Origin: Catonia carolina
Lineage: Eukaryota > Arthropoda > Insecta > Hemiptera > Achilidae
Assembly: GCA_035578175.1 (NCBI GenBank)
Contig: JAQMRL010000003.1
Span: 97,385,969 to 97,449,968 of the forward strand
Direction: 5' to 3'
DNA length: 64,000 bases
Positions 45,641 to 56,279 of the stretch are shown piece by piece. Position 1 is the first letter of the stretch; each line of letters opens with the position of its first letter. The translations under genes were made by a program, and so were the position numbers. Below the pieces are notes generated by a model that was not told the DNA's origin, did not search any database, and saw only the letters and a list, made by a program, of their open reading frames with translations.

Positions 45641-47331
45641 GTCCAGGAGAATTCAGGGGAGAGTATAGGATATGTCAAGGTGTTACACCTGAAATACAAA
45701 TTACAGTCACACATGTTTATCTACTACTATTTGGACAGAAATTCTTGGACGCTATGAAAAGTTTCACCAATCAAGTAATGGTTCAGATTTTTTTTAAAGG
45801 AATGCAAATTATAACAACATTTTAAAAAATGGGGTAATTTATTAATGTATATTTTCCTTGCATAAGTAGGTTTTTGTTCTTCAACGCTATTAATTGATAG
45901 TGTTGAACTATTAAAAATACTTAGATAATAACAATAGAAAACAAAGATAGGAAAAATTGGATGATAAATACATACAACGAGAATAATATATGTAGAATAC
46001 TGAACAAGAGGGAGGGCAAAAATTAAAAATTTTAACATATACAAATAATGTGTATGATAAAACGAAATCTTAAAAAAAAATTAAATGAGTATAATGAACA
46101 ACGCAAAATGAAATAAATTACAAAAGTAAATTTTCAAAGTTTTACGATTTTGATAAATTTTTTATAAAAATGTGTATCTTAATACTAATTTTCTGTTATT
46201 TTTCATTTTTGTGAATAGTAAAACTGTGTCAATGGACTCTAGTTTTAATTTATCTATATCATGTAATTTTACATTTTTCGTTATAATAATTTTATCGTTG
46301 TGCGCTTTTTTGTACCAAAAAAATCAAATAAAGAATTGAAGTTAAATAAAGAAATGTAATAAAATATACTACCCCTAAACTTTTAACTGTTTTTTATTTG
46401 ATAAAATTTAGAAGAAATTTAACCACTTTTAAAAGTAGCTGTAATTAAATTAAAGCATTAAATAAACTGATAAGACCAATAGTAAAAACAAACAGAAATT
46501 TGTTTTCTCTACCACAAAGGTTGTTTAAAAGCAAGTTTAGATCATGTTGTATGATAAGGAATGTTTACATAGAGTATTGATTCCAATATAGTAAATTGAA
46601 AAAAAAACATGGTTAGGTAGATAAAGAGAAGAAAATCGTGTAGGCTTGCTTATATGTGTATCCAATATAAATGAAAGAAATACACAAGTAAAAGTAGCTG
46701 ATTGGTTTAAACAAGCGTTATTTGTCAGCGAATCGGTCGCTATTTCCCTCGCTAAACTTGGTGTAGGCACGTATTGCATGCATACTGATAGTGTGTTCGT
46801 GGTGAGCTTAAAATGTCCGTTGGGGCAGTGTGTGTATCTGTGTACACATACTGGTAAAATGCTCTGTATAAGATGGACAGTTTATTGGTGCGTAGAACTC
46901 TCGGGTTTATTGGTTGCCAGCAACTTGATCCCAGGTGTTCCCACGAGGCAAGCTCTAGCATGTTTATTACATACTGTATCCCACTCGTTCACAGACAGAC
47001 ACACTCTTTCGATACTACTAAAACACTCTCTGTCTATTTATTATCTCTCTCCCAATAACTCCCACTTAAAAATAAATAAAATATGAACATTATTATATTT
47101 ATTTCACCATAATAAAGGGATATTTAATTATTTGTAAGTACTGTAAATAATGCTATTTTAAAACGTCACAAGTACCTAAGGGATTTAAATATATTTGAAC
47201 AAATTAATGAAAATAATGAAAAAAATATTTACAAATGTTGCAAAATAAGTGCTAGCGTATTAAATATGTGGATACAGGAATATGAATTTGATTTTTAATG
47301 GTAGGAAATTTGACATGTCAAATTACTAACT
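45641..47331. other. Unassigned stretch
   Basis: A 146-codon plus-strand ORF (46646-47086) with overlapping minus-strand ORFs lies in a less AT-rich stretch. I recognise no domain, so I leave it uncalled; it could be part of a degraded LTR or an exon of unknown kind. Confidence 0.35.
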
Positions 47332-47339
47332 GATAAAAG

Positions 47340-48195
47340 CACGGTTACTTTACTAGACGGTAGTGATCATCAACAATATGCGCAGTGACAAGCACCGCTC
47401 TCTGACGTCACTGGTCACCAGCGACAGCCGACGCACGATACGTAACGTGTCGGTCTGTGATGTTTACTAGTCTTAATACGGTCTGTAATACTTTACTAGT
47501 CTTTAATAATGGAGTGTTGTGCGATTTCTGGGTGTTATAATCACGATAGACACCAAAAAGAGTTGGGCATTATAAGTTTTACCGTTTTCCAAAGGCCTTT
47601 GAAACTAGATTGAAGTGGATAAATGCTTGCAAGCGGGTTGATTCATTTTCTGCTGATAGTGGTCGCATGTATTTAGTACATTTCGATAAATCGGATTATG
47701 TACACACATTTAAATTTGCCGATTTGTATTGCCGTTCTACGTCCGGTAAACCCGACTTGAAGTGAACGTAAAAATCGAGCAGAGAAACGGTACGCTTGTA
47801 AGGAAGTTTATCATATTTTAAACTCATCGAATTACAACACAGGCAGTTCACAAAATGAAGGGATAGCCGTAGAGAAAAGTAGGCCTCGTTTTAATGAAGA
47901 ACCACCAAATCTTAATTTTGCGCAATCAGAGGAAATTGATTTCTTAAAACCTGAAAACGCCTAATTAAAAGAAAAAAAACAAGTTACTAAGAGAAAAACT
48001 TCAGGTCGCAAACGAAGAATTATTAAAATTAAAATCGATTTTCCGTGTAAACATACCTAAACCGCTATGTTTGTAAAAACAATGCAATAATCCTACCGTT
48101 ACTACGCACCGGCCGAGTTGTTGGGGACCAGACTACGTCATCGTATATCTCACAGCAGCTGGGCGTGACAGCTACCGTCTAGTATAGTAACCGTG
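47340..48195 (+). mobile_element. Non-autonomous P-type transposon
   Basis: 24-bp TIRs differ at one position. The left starts CACGGTTACTTTACTAGACG; the right, read inversely from 48195, starts CACGGTTACTATACTAGACG. A perfect 8-bp target duplication, GATAAAAG, flanks it (47332-47339 and 48196-48203). An 8-bp duplication together with a THAP-domain exon inside is the hallmark of the P superfamily. At 856 bp it lacks the catalytic part of the transposase. Confidence 0.92.
47509..48055 (+). pseudogene. THAP zinc-finger exon of a P-type transposase
   Basis: MECCAISGCYNH starts at 47509 with the first Cys pair of a C2CH THAP finger. After a one-base frameshift near 47580 the reading is FYRFPKAFETRLKWINACKR, containing the conserved P, W and the A-C-x-R box, and then GRMYLVHFDKSDY. 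The last would be C-x-x-H-F in a working domain, but the third zinc-binding Cys is Tyr here. A likely AVPTIF-like region follows (FKFADLY). Downstream, shifted frames read a heptad-like coiled coil, E-I-D-F-L-K-x-E-N-x-L-L-K-E-K, as after the THAP domain in P transposases. THAP binds the transposon's own end sequences. The gene is inactivated by frameshifts. Confidence 0.82.
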
Positions 48196-48203
48196 GATAA
48201 AAG

Positions 48204-48515
48204 TAAATTTATTGTAATGGACTACCTTACTCTTAAATTAGTTATTTAAGAGTAAGCTTGTTCAGTTTTATTGCACAATTATCACTAAGCAATGTTATGC
48301 AATTAAAAGTGTGTATGGTTTATAATGAATAAGAGATATTGAGAAAAGTATATTAGTCGCGTAACAACTATCTCACAATGGTAACGAATTGGGGAACTGC
48401 TTGACAAAGAACTAAATTTTGAGTGTGGTAGTTAACCATCTATAAGACAGTAAGAAGTTACGTTTGTTAAAGATGTACAGGTCTAAGGTAACAAATACTC
48501 ATACAACAAAAATTA
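48204..48515. other. Unassigned stretch between the P element and the foldback
   Basis: Nothing recognised apart from a small inverted repeat, CTTAAATTAGTTATTTAAGAG (48232-48252). Confidence 0.4.
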
Positions 48516-48696
48516 TTATTTAAAATTTTAAAAATAAAAAGTTTTATTTGTTCACCTTATTACTTTCTCTTGCCTATATGAATATATAGGAAGGAAAGTA
48601 TTGTTTTCATGTCGATTTTTCGAAATCGAGTTTTCACCGGATCTATACGTTTTCAGACCCCCTGAACCCAAAAAACTTGTTTTAAGCGATTGTTCT

Positions 48697-48708
48697 GTGT
48701 GTGTGTCT

Positions 48709-48764
<56 letters not shown>
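48697..48764 (+). repeat. TG microsatellite in the left arm
   Basis: (TG)n with a short TCTCTC interruption. It is the counterpart of the CA tract at 50528-50572 in the right arm and of those in the other D units. Confidence 0.95.
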
Positions 48765-48769
<5 letters not shown>

Positions 48770-49601
48770 AACAGAATATCTCAAGAACGGAACATCGTAC
48801 GAACTTGAAACTTGAAACTTAAGTTACATATTACTACCGGACCCGACACGAACATTTTCATCAAAATCGGTCAACCGGAAGTAGTAGTTTATTCGTATAA
48901 TTTTTCACTTTTTTGCGATTTTCTCAAAAACTAGTCCTACGATTTTTTTAAAAATCAACTGGTTTACTACATTTTTTATGCTCTACAATATAGGGTAGGC
49001 GCCATGTTTGCTGAAATTCTGCTTGAGGCTGTTTTTACGTAAAAACATTTTCTTTTTAAGATTGCGGCTTTAATATGCATTTTAGCGCAAAACGTTATAT
49101 AATAAAAGTTGTAGAGAATGTAAAATTCTACAACTTTTATTTCAAACATTTTTTTGTATAACGCTTAGTTTAGCAGTAATTAGCGATTTTCTGTTTTTTT
49201 TTCTCACGAAAACGTGAGAAAAATCGATTTTTTTAACATTTCGGTCTTAGTATGCATTTTACGACAAAAGTGTATATAATTAAATTTATACAAAATTAAA
49301 AGATCTACAACTTTTGTTTAAAGCATTTGTCTCTACAGAGCCTAGTTTAGCGTGAAAGCGTGGTTTTCCGTATTTTTAAGCCAAACTGAGTTCGATTGTC
49401 ATTTTGCGTCATTCACTCATGATTAAAATAAGGTTATGTTTTTGAGGTTAGTTTTTGTTTATTTCTAATATTTTATTAATAATGTTAGGTTTATTATTAA
49501 TTATTTGCATTGGCAAGAGAAAGTTGTGTGAGTGTTTCACACCAGATTTTTTTTTATATAAGCTACTATCAGTGTTATTTATATTAAAATCAACTTAGCG
49601 C

Positions 49602-49627
49602 TTTCGGTTGGTACCAACCCTTATCAG
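49602..49627 (-). ncRNA. Hammerhead-ribozyme-like core, left arm
   Basis: Read on the minus strand: CTGATAA, G, a perfect stem-loop GGTTGGTACCAACC (5 bp, GUAC loop), then GAAA and GCGC. A hammerhead core is CUGAUGA, stem II, GAAA, so this is one base off: the catalytic position G8 reads A. I could not find a convincing stem III plus cleavage triplet, so it is at best a relic. Hammerheads are known in Penelope-like elements and other retroposons. Confidence 0.45.
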
Positions 49628-49714
49628 AGTTTTCACAATTAAAATAAACACGTAACATAAACACCAGTCTCTTTCTCGAATAAAGTTCAATTAAACACTC
49701 CTGAGTATTGAACT

Positions 49715-49739
49715 CTGATGATAGTTCGTACTAAAGAAA
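49715..49739 (+). ncRNA. Hammerhead-ribozyme-like core, right arm
   Basis: Plus strand: CTGATGA (intact), then a short stem TAGT-TCGT-ACTA, AA, and GAAA. The AA before GAAA spoils the canonical geometry. Just upstream AGTTCAA and TTGAACT can pair as a stem I immediately before CTGATGA. This is the inverted partner of the core at 49602-49627. Confidence 0.45.
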
Positions 49740-50815
49740 GCTTAAGTTGATTTTAATATAAATATAACTGATAGCAGCTTATATACAAAAAAAATTTGGT
49801 GTGAAACTTCCCACAACTCTCTTGCCAATGCAAATAATTAACAATGTAATCTAACATTAGTAACAAAACATTAAAAATAACCCAAAAAACTAACCTCAAA
49901 TAACATAACATTTTAATCATGAGTATGCAAAATGTAAAATGAAAATCTACCTCAGTGGCTTAAAAGTACGGAAAATCACTCTTTTACACTAAACTAGTCT
50001 CTGTAGAGAAAAATTCTCTAAATAAATGTCGATCTTTTAATTTTCGAATAAATTTGATAGTGTACACTTTTGTCGTAAAATGCATACTAAGGCTAAAATC
50101 TTAATAAATCGATTTTTTACAGATTTTCATGAAAAAAGAAAAAGAAAATCACTAATTACCGCTAAACTAAGGGTCCTACAAGAAAGTTTTTGAAATAAAA
50201 TTTGTAGGATTTTAAACTCTCTAGAACTTTTATTACACACATTTTTGCGCTAAATGTATATTAAATCCGCAATGTTAAAAAACATTTTTAACATTGTTTT
50301 TAACAATGTTAAAACATTTTTTTAAAAAACAGTCTTTCCAAGAAATTTAGCAGACCTCGCGCCTACCCTATCTTGTAGAGCATGACACGAAAGATGACAC
50401 GAATAAAAAACTAATTCCGGTTGACCGATTATGATGAAAATTTTCGTGTCGGGTCCTCTAGTAGTACCTAACTTAAGTTTCAAGTTTCAAGTTCGTACGA
50501 TGTTTCGTTCTTGAGATAGTCTGTTCACACACACACGCACACGCAAATACACACACACACACACACACACACAGACCAATCGCTGAAAACAGGTTTTTTG
50601 GGTTCAGGGGGTGTGAAAACGTGTATATTTGGTGAAAAATCAATTTTGAAATCGACATGAAAACAATACTTTGTTTTCTATTATTCATATAGGCAAGAGA
50701 AAGTAATAAAGCGAGCAAATAAATATTGCTCTTTTTAAAATGTTTAATTATTATAAGGCTGCAGGATGCATTTCTTCAATCTCTTTGTGAACAAAAATTA
50801 TTAGTATAATTTCTT

Positions 50816-52099
50816 TTAATCTGAGCATATTATGTTTTTCTTTGAAAAGAAAAGTTATAATCATATAATTATATTGCAGGAAAGAAAATAAAAAAAAATA
50901 TATACACTCTCGGCGCTCTAATTTATGTAAGCAATAAAACTCTGCAACAAAATTGTGACAATAAAAGAACTAGGCGTGTGATTCTATGGTAAATTTCAAG
51001 ATCAACAAGGTAATCATCCCAACCAAATAGTCTGTGATCTATCTGCAAGAAAGTACTCAAACGAAGGAAAAGGAGGAGAAGGAGGAGGAGGAGGAGGAGG
51101 AAGAGAAGGAGGAGAAGAACCAGAAGATGGAAAAGAAGGAGAAGGAGGAGGAGGAGGAGACGTTCATTGGCTGAAACAGTTGTTCACTTTCAACATTCGA
51201 ATAGTATAGTGATATAAACTAGCATTTTGGCTATTACTTTGAACAAGAAAACTCACTAAACAATTTTTACTGACTATATTTTATATTGTTTAGTGATAAT
51301 TTAGAGTATATTTCAAATTAATATTATCTTAAATATGTATCTCTTATTATTATAATTTAAAGCGGTATTTATTGTGTGATATGATAAAACGCATTCCTTA
51401 ATAACGCTGTTAAGCATTTATGAAGAAAATTTGACATAATACCGCCAAATATAAAAAATTAAAATCCTAAATTATAATGAAGAATTTTTGGCTAGTATTT
51501 AAACCAAGGAAAATGTCTTTCAAAATTTAAGGATGAAAAGGTAAGGCAAAAGTGATCATCTTATTTATTAAGATAATATACTGCGGCATGTATTAAATTA
51601 AAATGTACGATATTGTTTGTTGGTTGGCAAGAAAGGAAATGAGCTTGTTTATGGTAGACATCAGACAGGCGTGAAATTGTCCTGTGGGATTACGATCCTT
51701 CCTTCAGAACCCCCGTTAAGTCAACTCTAAGCTTACCTAACCTATGTTTTACACGCAGACGGATACAATCTTCTTACGTAAGCACACATAAGAAAATATA
51801 TGTAGTACTTCTCGTATATGCTTTAAAGAAAAGTTAAGCCGAAATTTTTATACTAATTTATAATTTCCTTTTTAATAAATTGTCTAAATGTTTCGTTTTT
51901 TAAAATATGAAAGGTATTTCATGCAAATAAGTAATAGCGTATTAGTGTCTTTCACATTATCATTGTATGAAAGCAATTAAACTATACTAGTGATTAACAT
52001 ACAATTTTTTAAGTAAATTGTGACAGTTTAACAAAGGAATTAAAATGAAAGACATTTATAATTTGTTTTACTGTAGTTGATGCTACGAAACCATTTTGA
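50816..52099. other. Unassigned stretch with purine tract
   Basis: No gene. The GGA/GAA-rich tract is at 51062-51165. Confidence 0.4.
51062..51165 (+). repeat. Polypurine GGA/GAA tract
   Basis: About 100 nearly uninterrupted purines built from GGA, GAA and GGAGAA units. Mirror-symmetric purine runs like this can form triplex DNA. Confidence 0.9.
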
Positions 52100-52850
52100 T
52101 TTCGTTTTCAAGTCTTGTCTCAGTCCTCATCATCTACCTAAAGAAAATTTTATGTCTTGGACCACGATTAGAAAATGGTAATACTTCGAGGTGATTTAAA
52201 TGATGAAGTACAAAAACAATTCATTTAATTTACTATTTTTTTTAAAGCCTCATAGGACTCCATAAGTTCTTTAAGTTTGGAAAATCTTTAATTTCGTCTT
52301 ATGGATCTTATTCAATTCTTGATGTTCTTATTCTTGATTTTCTCCCAATAAATCTTCATTACGTTAGATCTTCTTTTTCTTTCTTCCTTAGAATACACTG
52401 CTTTTGGACGTTTGGTCGGTTTCTTTTGCTGGAGTCTCGTGTTTTTCAGTTTATGATAATTTTTCGCCTTGGTTTTTAACTCTCAAGTGAAATCTAAAGT
52501 TCTTCTAGGTCTTCTTTAATTTCGCGAAACCAGTGCGGTTGGCACTTTTTACTTAAAAATTATTCAATGTTCTGTCTGGACATTCTAGAGGGATTCGTCC
52601 ACATGATGTGTCCGGAAAAGAAAATTCTCTTTTTTCTTATTTAATCCGCAGGTGGTTCCGTTTTCCTATAGATTTCTTCTTTGTGCATTGGTTTCCAAAT
52701 TCCGTCTGATAAACTACAGTTTGTAAATTCTGTGTTCTGAGTTTATTTTCCGGAGGTTAAATAGTGTTTCGCTCGCATATACGTTATTTCAGGTAAAATC
52801 TCCGTATTGCAGTGACGCAAATTTGACTCAGACATAATTTATTGCAGACA
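52100..52850 (-). pseudogene. RTE-like LINE fragment, antisense
   Basis: The minus strand reads pieces of a LINE C-terminus: F-S-G-H-I-M-W-T-N-P-S-R-M around 52590-52620, then HWFREIKEDLEEL, KRNRPNVQKQC and a lysine-rich end. The REIKEDLEEL stretch matches EEVKRDLEEIE of the 23-kb fragment. Upstream pieces include NLRKINSEHRIYKL and EIYRKTEPP-like readings. It is heavily mutated. Confidence 0.7.
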
Positions 52851-53055
52851 TTATGCGATAATTTTGCAAATTTTGTGAGCTTACTGATTCTTTATGTCCA
52901 ATTTTCTTTCTCGTTGTTATTTTTGGTGATTATTTCTTTTAAATATTTAAATATATTTAATTATTATAATAATACAGATTTAATTTTCTCCAGATATTCC
53001 CTATAGCGCTAAAATCCAGGGAATATCTTAAGCATTGAGTTAATTCGTACTATTT

Positions 53056-53445
53056 TATTTAAAATTTTAAAAATATAAAAACGTATTTTTTTATTTGTTC
53101 ACCTTATTTTTTATATAAGCTGCTATCACTTTTAGTTGTAATAAATCAACTTGAGGCGCTTTCAGTTGGTAGACTAACCATTACCAAAGTTTCACAATTA
53201 AAATAAACATATCGTCTAACATAAAAGTTCAATCAATTGAGCTTTATAAAATAAAGAGACCGATGATTATGTTTGTTATTTATGTTTTATGTTATTGATT
53301 TAATAAAAATAAATGTGATAGCAGCTTATTTAAAAATAATATAAGGCGAACAAATAAAAAAAAGTTTTATATTCTTAAAATTTTAAATTATTAGAAGACT
53401 GCAGTTTGCATTTCTACAATATTTTTATTCTATTAGTACAAACAT
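53056..53445. mobile_element. Short relative of the giant foldback
   Basis: It has the same outer ends (TTTAAAATTTTAAAAATAT and TTTGTTCACCTTATT; on the right their inverse) and the same inner segment (TATATAAGCTGCTATCAC, GCGCTTTCAGTTGG, TTTCACAATTAAAATAAAC), but the ~1-kb D arms are absent. The right flank GACTGCAGTTTGCATTTCT also matches that of the big element. In place of the hammerhead-like CTGATRA it reads TTGGTAA, so that core is lost. Confidence 0.82.
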
Positions 53446-53524
53446 CTTCTTGAAGGTCAGATTGAAAAGAAATTTCTGGGGTTGAGAGAAACTCATTTAC
53501 TCTCGGAACTAAACTGAAATGCTG

Positions 53525-53655
53525 CATATACTAAATAATAAAATATTATATAATACTAAATACTAATATGTACTAATACTATATACTAATACTTATATAT
53601 ATTAATACTAATACTAATATATACTAATACTATATAATACTAAAGAAATACTATA
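53525..53655 (+). repeat. AT-rich minisatellite (ACTAATACTATAT-like)
   Basis: Imperfect tandem copies of a 9-13-bp unit with the core TACTAATACTA. Confidence 0.75.
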
Positions 53656-53794
53656 ATATTTTTTATTTTGATAAGTCTAGGTATTGAGTTATAATTGAAA
53701 AAATATGCTGTTCAATGACAGACAAAGGATTAGTTCTGGACTCAGTCGAAACAATGATTGAACTCTTCAAAGCAAATTTTAACAAATTTTTTTT

Positions 53795-53957
53795 TTTTAC
53801 ATCCAACTGTTTTGAAATTACTACTAATGCAGACGATGAGAAGGGTAATAGATAGAAATGAGGGTTGAAAATAATGGCAGACCTGTTAGGGAATCGTATC
53901 CAGGACCCCCGGTGTAGAAGCCAGTTGCGGTAACCTTTACACCACGGTTAAGATTCA
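53795..53957 (-). mobile_element. Family C tRNA-derived SINE, best copy
   Basis: On the minus strand: A box TGGTGTAAAGG, AACTGGCTTCTACACCGGGG, B-box region TACGATTCCC, then CAGGTCTGCCATT, a body with GTCTGCATTAGTAGTAATTT and a 12-base A tail. It is complete enough to define the family. Confidence 0.82.
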
Positions 53958-54245
53958 GGAACGACAAGTATAGTGATTTGAAAAAATATTAGCTGGAAAA
54001 GTGCATTAAGATATTAAAAAAACTGATGTAAAAATTCAACGGTAACCTCAAAATATTGTCAAATATTTGATGCACCCTAACTGCTACTTTAAACAAAACG
54101 AATTCTTCTGAGTGGAGATCAAAAGTCTGTAATGCAGAACGTTTCTAGAAGGAAAAATGTATATCCGAAATAAAATTTCTAATTTTGCCAGCACCTCAGT
54201 AAGGATGATCTACGTTTGTACGGAGAATCGATTAACTAACCCTTT

Positions 54246-54335
<90 letters not shown>

Positions 54336-55715
54336 CGTGTTAAATTTATTCGTATGAACATTAAAGGACAATTCACATGAAGATTCCTCAACGAACTACA
54401 AAATATTCTATCAATACGAGATAGTTAAGTTACTAAATACTTGATTTTTAAAATATTCTTTATGGTCATTATAGAACATGAAATAATTTTAAACATCTCT
54501 GAAAATTTTTTGCAGACCATTTTTCAATATTATTCTATTGTAGGGGTTTTCCTTCAATCCACCATATTCGTGATTTTGTTCTTCGTGGAAGTATTTTTTT
54601 GTAATATACCATGTACGCCTGGTTCGGTCTGATATATTTTCTCGTTTTATCGTAATCTTTCCAGAATTTGTTTTTGATCCAGTCACCAGAGAACGTACAT
54701 TTGGTATATACGTAGTATGTTTTTATTTATTACTCCTTCGTCGTTCATACCAAAACGTAAAATTGTCATACAAATGGAAAAATAAGATTAATTAGGTATA
54801 TTTAATAAATAAGGAAGACGGAAAAGACAAATAAAAACATAAATTAGAGATTTCTATCGGTAAAAGTTATAGTCTAGATTAAAAACTAAAGTATTTGGTT
54901 ATTATTTTTGAAAAGTAATTTTGATACTGTACGAGTTTAAAAACAATCACGATAAGAATGTAAGTTAAGAGGTTTCTTTGAAATTTGTTGGAATAAGACA
55001 AAAACTACTTTTTACAGTACGTTCCAATGTAATATCTCTAGTTAAAATATATATGATACTCCTGTAAATAGAAATTGGTTTGGAAAACCGAGGGAACGTT
55101 TTAAGCGGTTCAAATTAAATAGCAAATTTACTTGAAAGCTAGTTTTATAAATAAAAAAAGAATAGAAAAATTTACAAGCGTAGCTCTATGTATTCTTAGA
55201 ATTCATTTGTATAAACTACTCGCTAACCAGATGTTATTGGGAATAAACAGATAGATAAATCGCTAAAGAGAAAATGTATTCTTTTAATACGAAAACAATA
55301 AAATTGGGTAATTAAGTTGTACGTTACAAAATAGGGTCATCCGTTCTTAATTCGATAAGTGGGCGTATGATATTTATCAGGGAGGTTGAATTACATGATG
55401 AGGGTATTAAAATATGGATCCAAAGATGGCCAAAACGACGTGCTATTGAAATTATTATTCAAATTGATTATATTAAATTCTAGCAATTGTTACTGCGCTG
55501 CTCGCGAGTTTATTGCTTGCATAAATGGTGTTTTAAAAACAAATGTAAATAAATTTGTTTTTTGCGTTTCCCTGTCTAACTGTATTACTTTAAAAATTTT
55601 TTAGGTATCGCTTAGAACATAAAACAATGTTTTCCGAACTTTTTGGCTGAGGGACCATATAACAATATCAAGATCTGAACTGCGGATCATTGCTTGGATT
55701 AATAAAAAAAAATAT
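53958..55715. other. Unassigned stretch with GA microsatellite
   Basis: I see no gene apart from the GA tract at 54247-54335. A 17-nt word TTCGTGATTTTGTTCTT occurs at ~54568 and again at ~58240, perhaps ends of an undefined repeat. Confidence 0.35.
54247..54335 (+). repeat. GA microsatellite
   Basis: About 44 units of GA with one AA interruption. The arginine/glutamate ORF across it is an artefact of the repeat. Confidence 0.97.
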
Positions 55716-55860
55716 GTAAATGAATATATAAATACCTAGGAGAAATAATCCAATCATCCGGACTGTATCTGAGAGCATACCAAGAACGAGTTACGAAACT
55801 TCAGAAGGCCACAGAATCTCTTGGAACCACTACAACACAAATTTCAACACAATTAACGCA
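55716..55860 (+). pseudogene. Short LINE reverse-transcriptase fragment
   Basis: Reads KYLGEIIQSSGLYLRAYQER, then VTKLQKATESL. 'Y-L-G-E-I-I-x-x-x-G' followed by a basic helix is the post-palm box of RTE-like LINEs. Confidence 0.65.
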
Positions 55861-55884
55861 AATAGGCACTATAACATTTATATC

Positions 55885-56279
55885 TGCCCATAACAGACAG
55901 GTGGAGTGTCAAATTATTTACACTCAATCTGTTAGTTGCAGGGCTAAAATAAATAGTTCTGTTTCTTGTCACATGGTCAGCCAATTAAATGACTGAATCA
56001 TTAAAGAACAGAAGAGGTAGAGGTGTAAAAGACACTAATCAGAGTTATCTTCTCTAAAAGTAATGAATTTCATTATACAGCCAGACCCTGTGGCAAATGA
56101 AATGAAGGTGTCATTTGTAGAGTGGAAAATATGTGCTTTTGAGAGGGCCCGGCATGCTGATAAGTGTATTTTTCCATTCAGTGAGGAAGGCAATGGTAAA
56201 CCACCTCACTCCTCGTTTTACTTAGTAAAACCTCTACAGGTTCAAACCAGCCTTTCGGCTGATGACCTAAACAACAACA
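55885..56279 (+). mobile_element. Family A retroposon, best-defined copy
   Basis: Flanked by a perfect 11-bp target duplication AACATTTATAT (55873-55883 and 56276-56286). It starts TGCCCATAACAGACAGG and ends CTAAACAACAACA. It carries the open frame MNFIIQPDPVANEMKVSF ... S-E-E-G-N-G-K-P-P-H-S-S-F ... S-A-D-D-L-N-N-N (56063 onward), which runs out of the element into the flank. This copy gives the family's true ends and direction. Confidence 0.93.

Larger units (their letters stand above)
48516..50815. mobile_element. Giant foldback element, ~1.1-kb inverted arms
   Basis: The left arm (~48516-49640) and right arm (~49690-50747) are inverted copies of roughly 80-85% identity. Landmarks in order from the outside are TTTAAAATTTTAAAAA, TTTGTTCACCTTATT, ACTTTCTCTTGCC, GTATTGTTTTCATGTCGATT, CCCCCTGAACCCAAAAAAC, a TG tract, CTACAACTTTTATT, GCATTGGCAAGAGA and TATATAAGCTRCTATCAGTG. 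A small non-repeated loop lies at ~49640-49690. Sequence beyond the right arm (GCTGCAGGATGCATTTCTTC) recurs next to the shorter 53-kb relative, so the element extends to ~50815. There is no protein-coding frame. Each arm equals one family D unit plus an inner ~100-bp segment. Confidence 0.88.

Noticed and set aside
46646..47086. 146-codon plus-strand ORF as a host gene
   Set aside because: No domain, no homologous copy and overlapping opposite-strand ORFs; amino-acid content looks like translated non-coding DNA. Left unassigned.
48601..48822. Cys/Val-rich ORF over the TG tract
   Set aside because: It is only the translation of (TG)n inside a D unit; the similar ORFs at 17125-17334 and 50473-50718 have the same cause.
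54157..54357. Arg/Glu-repeat protein
   Set aside because: Produced by the GA microsatellite; no start context or homologous flank.
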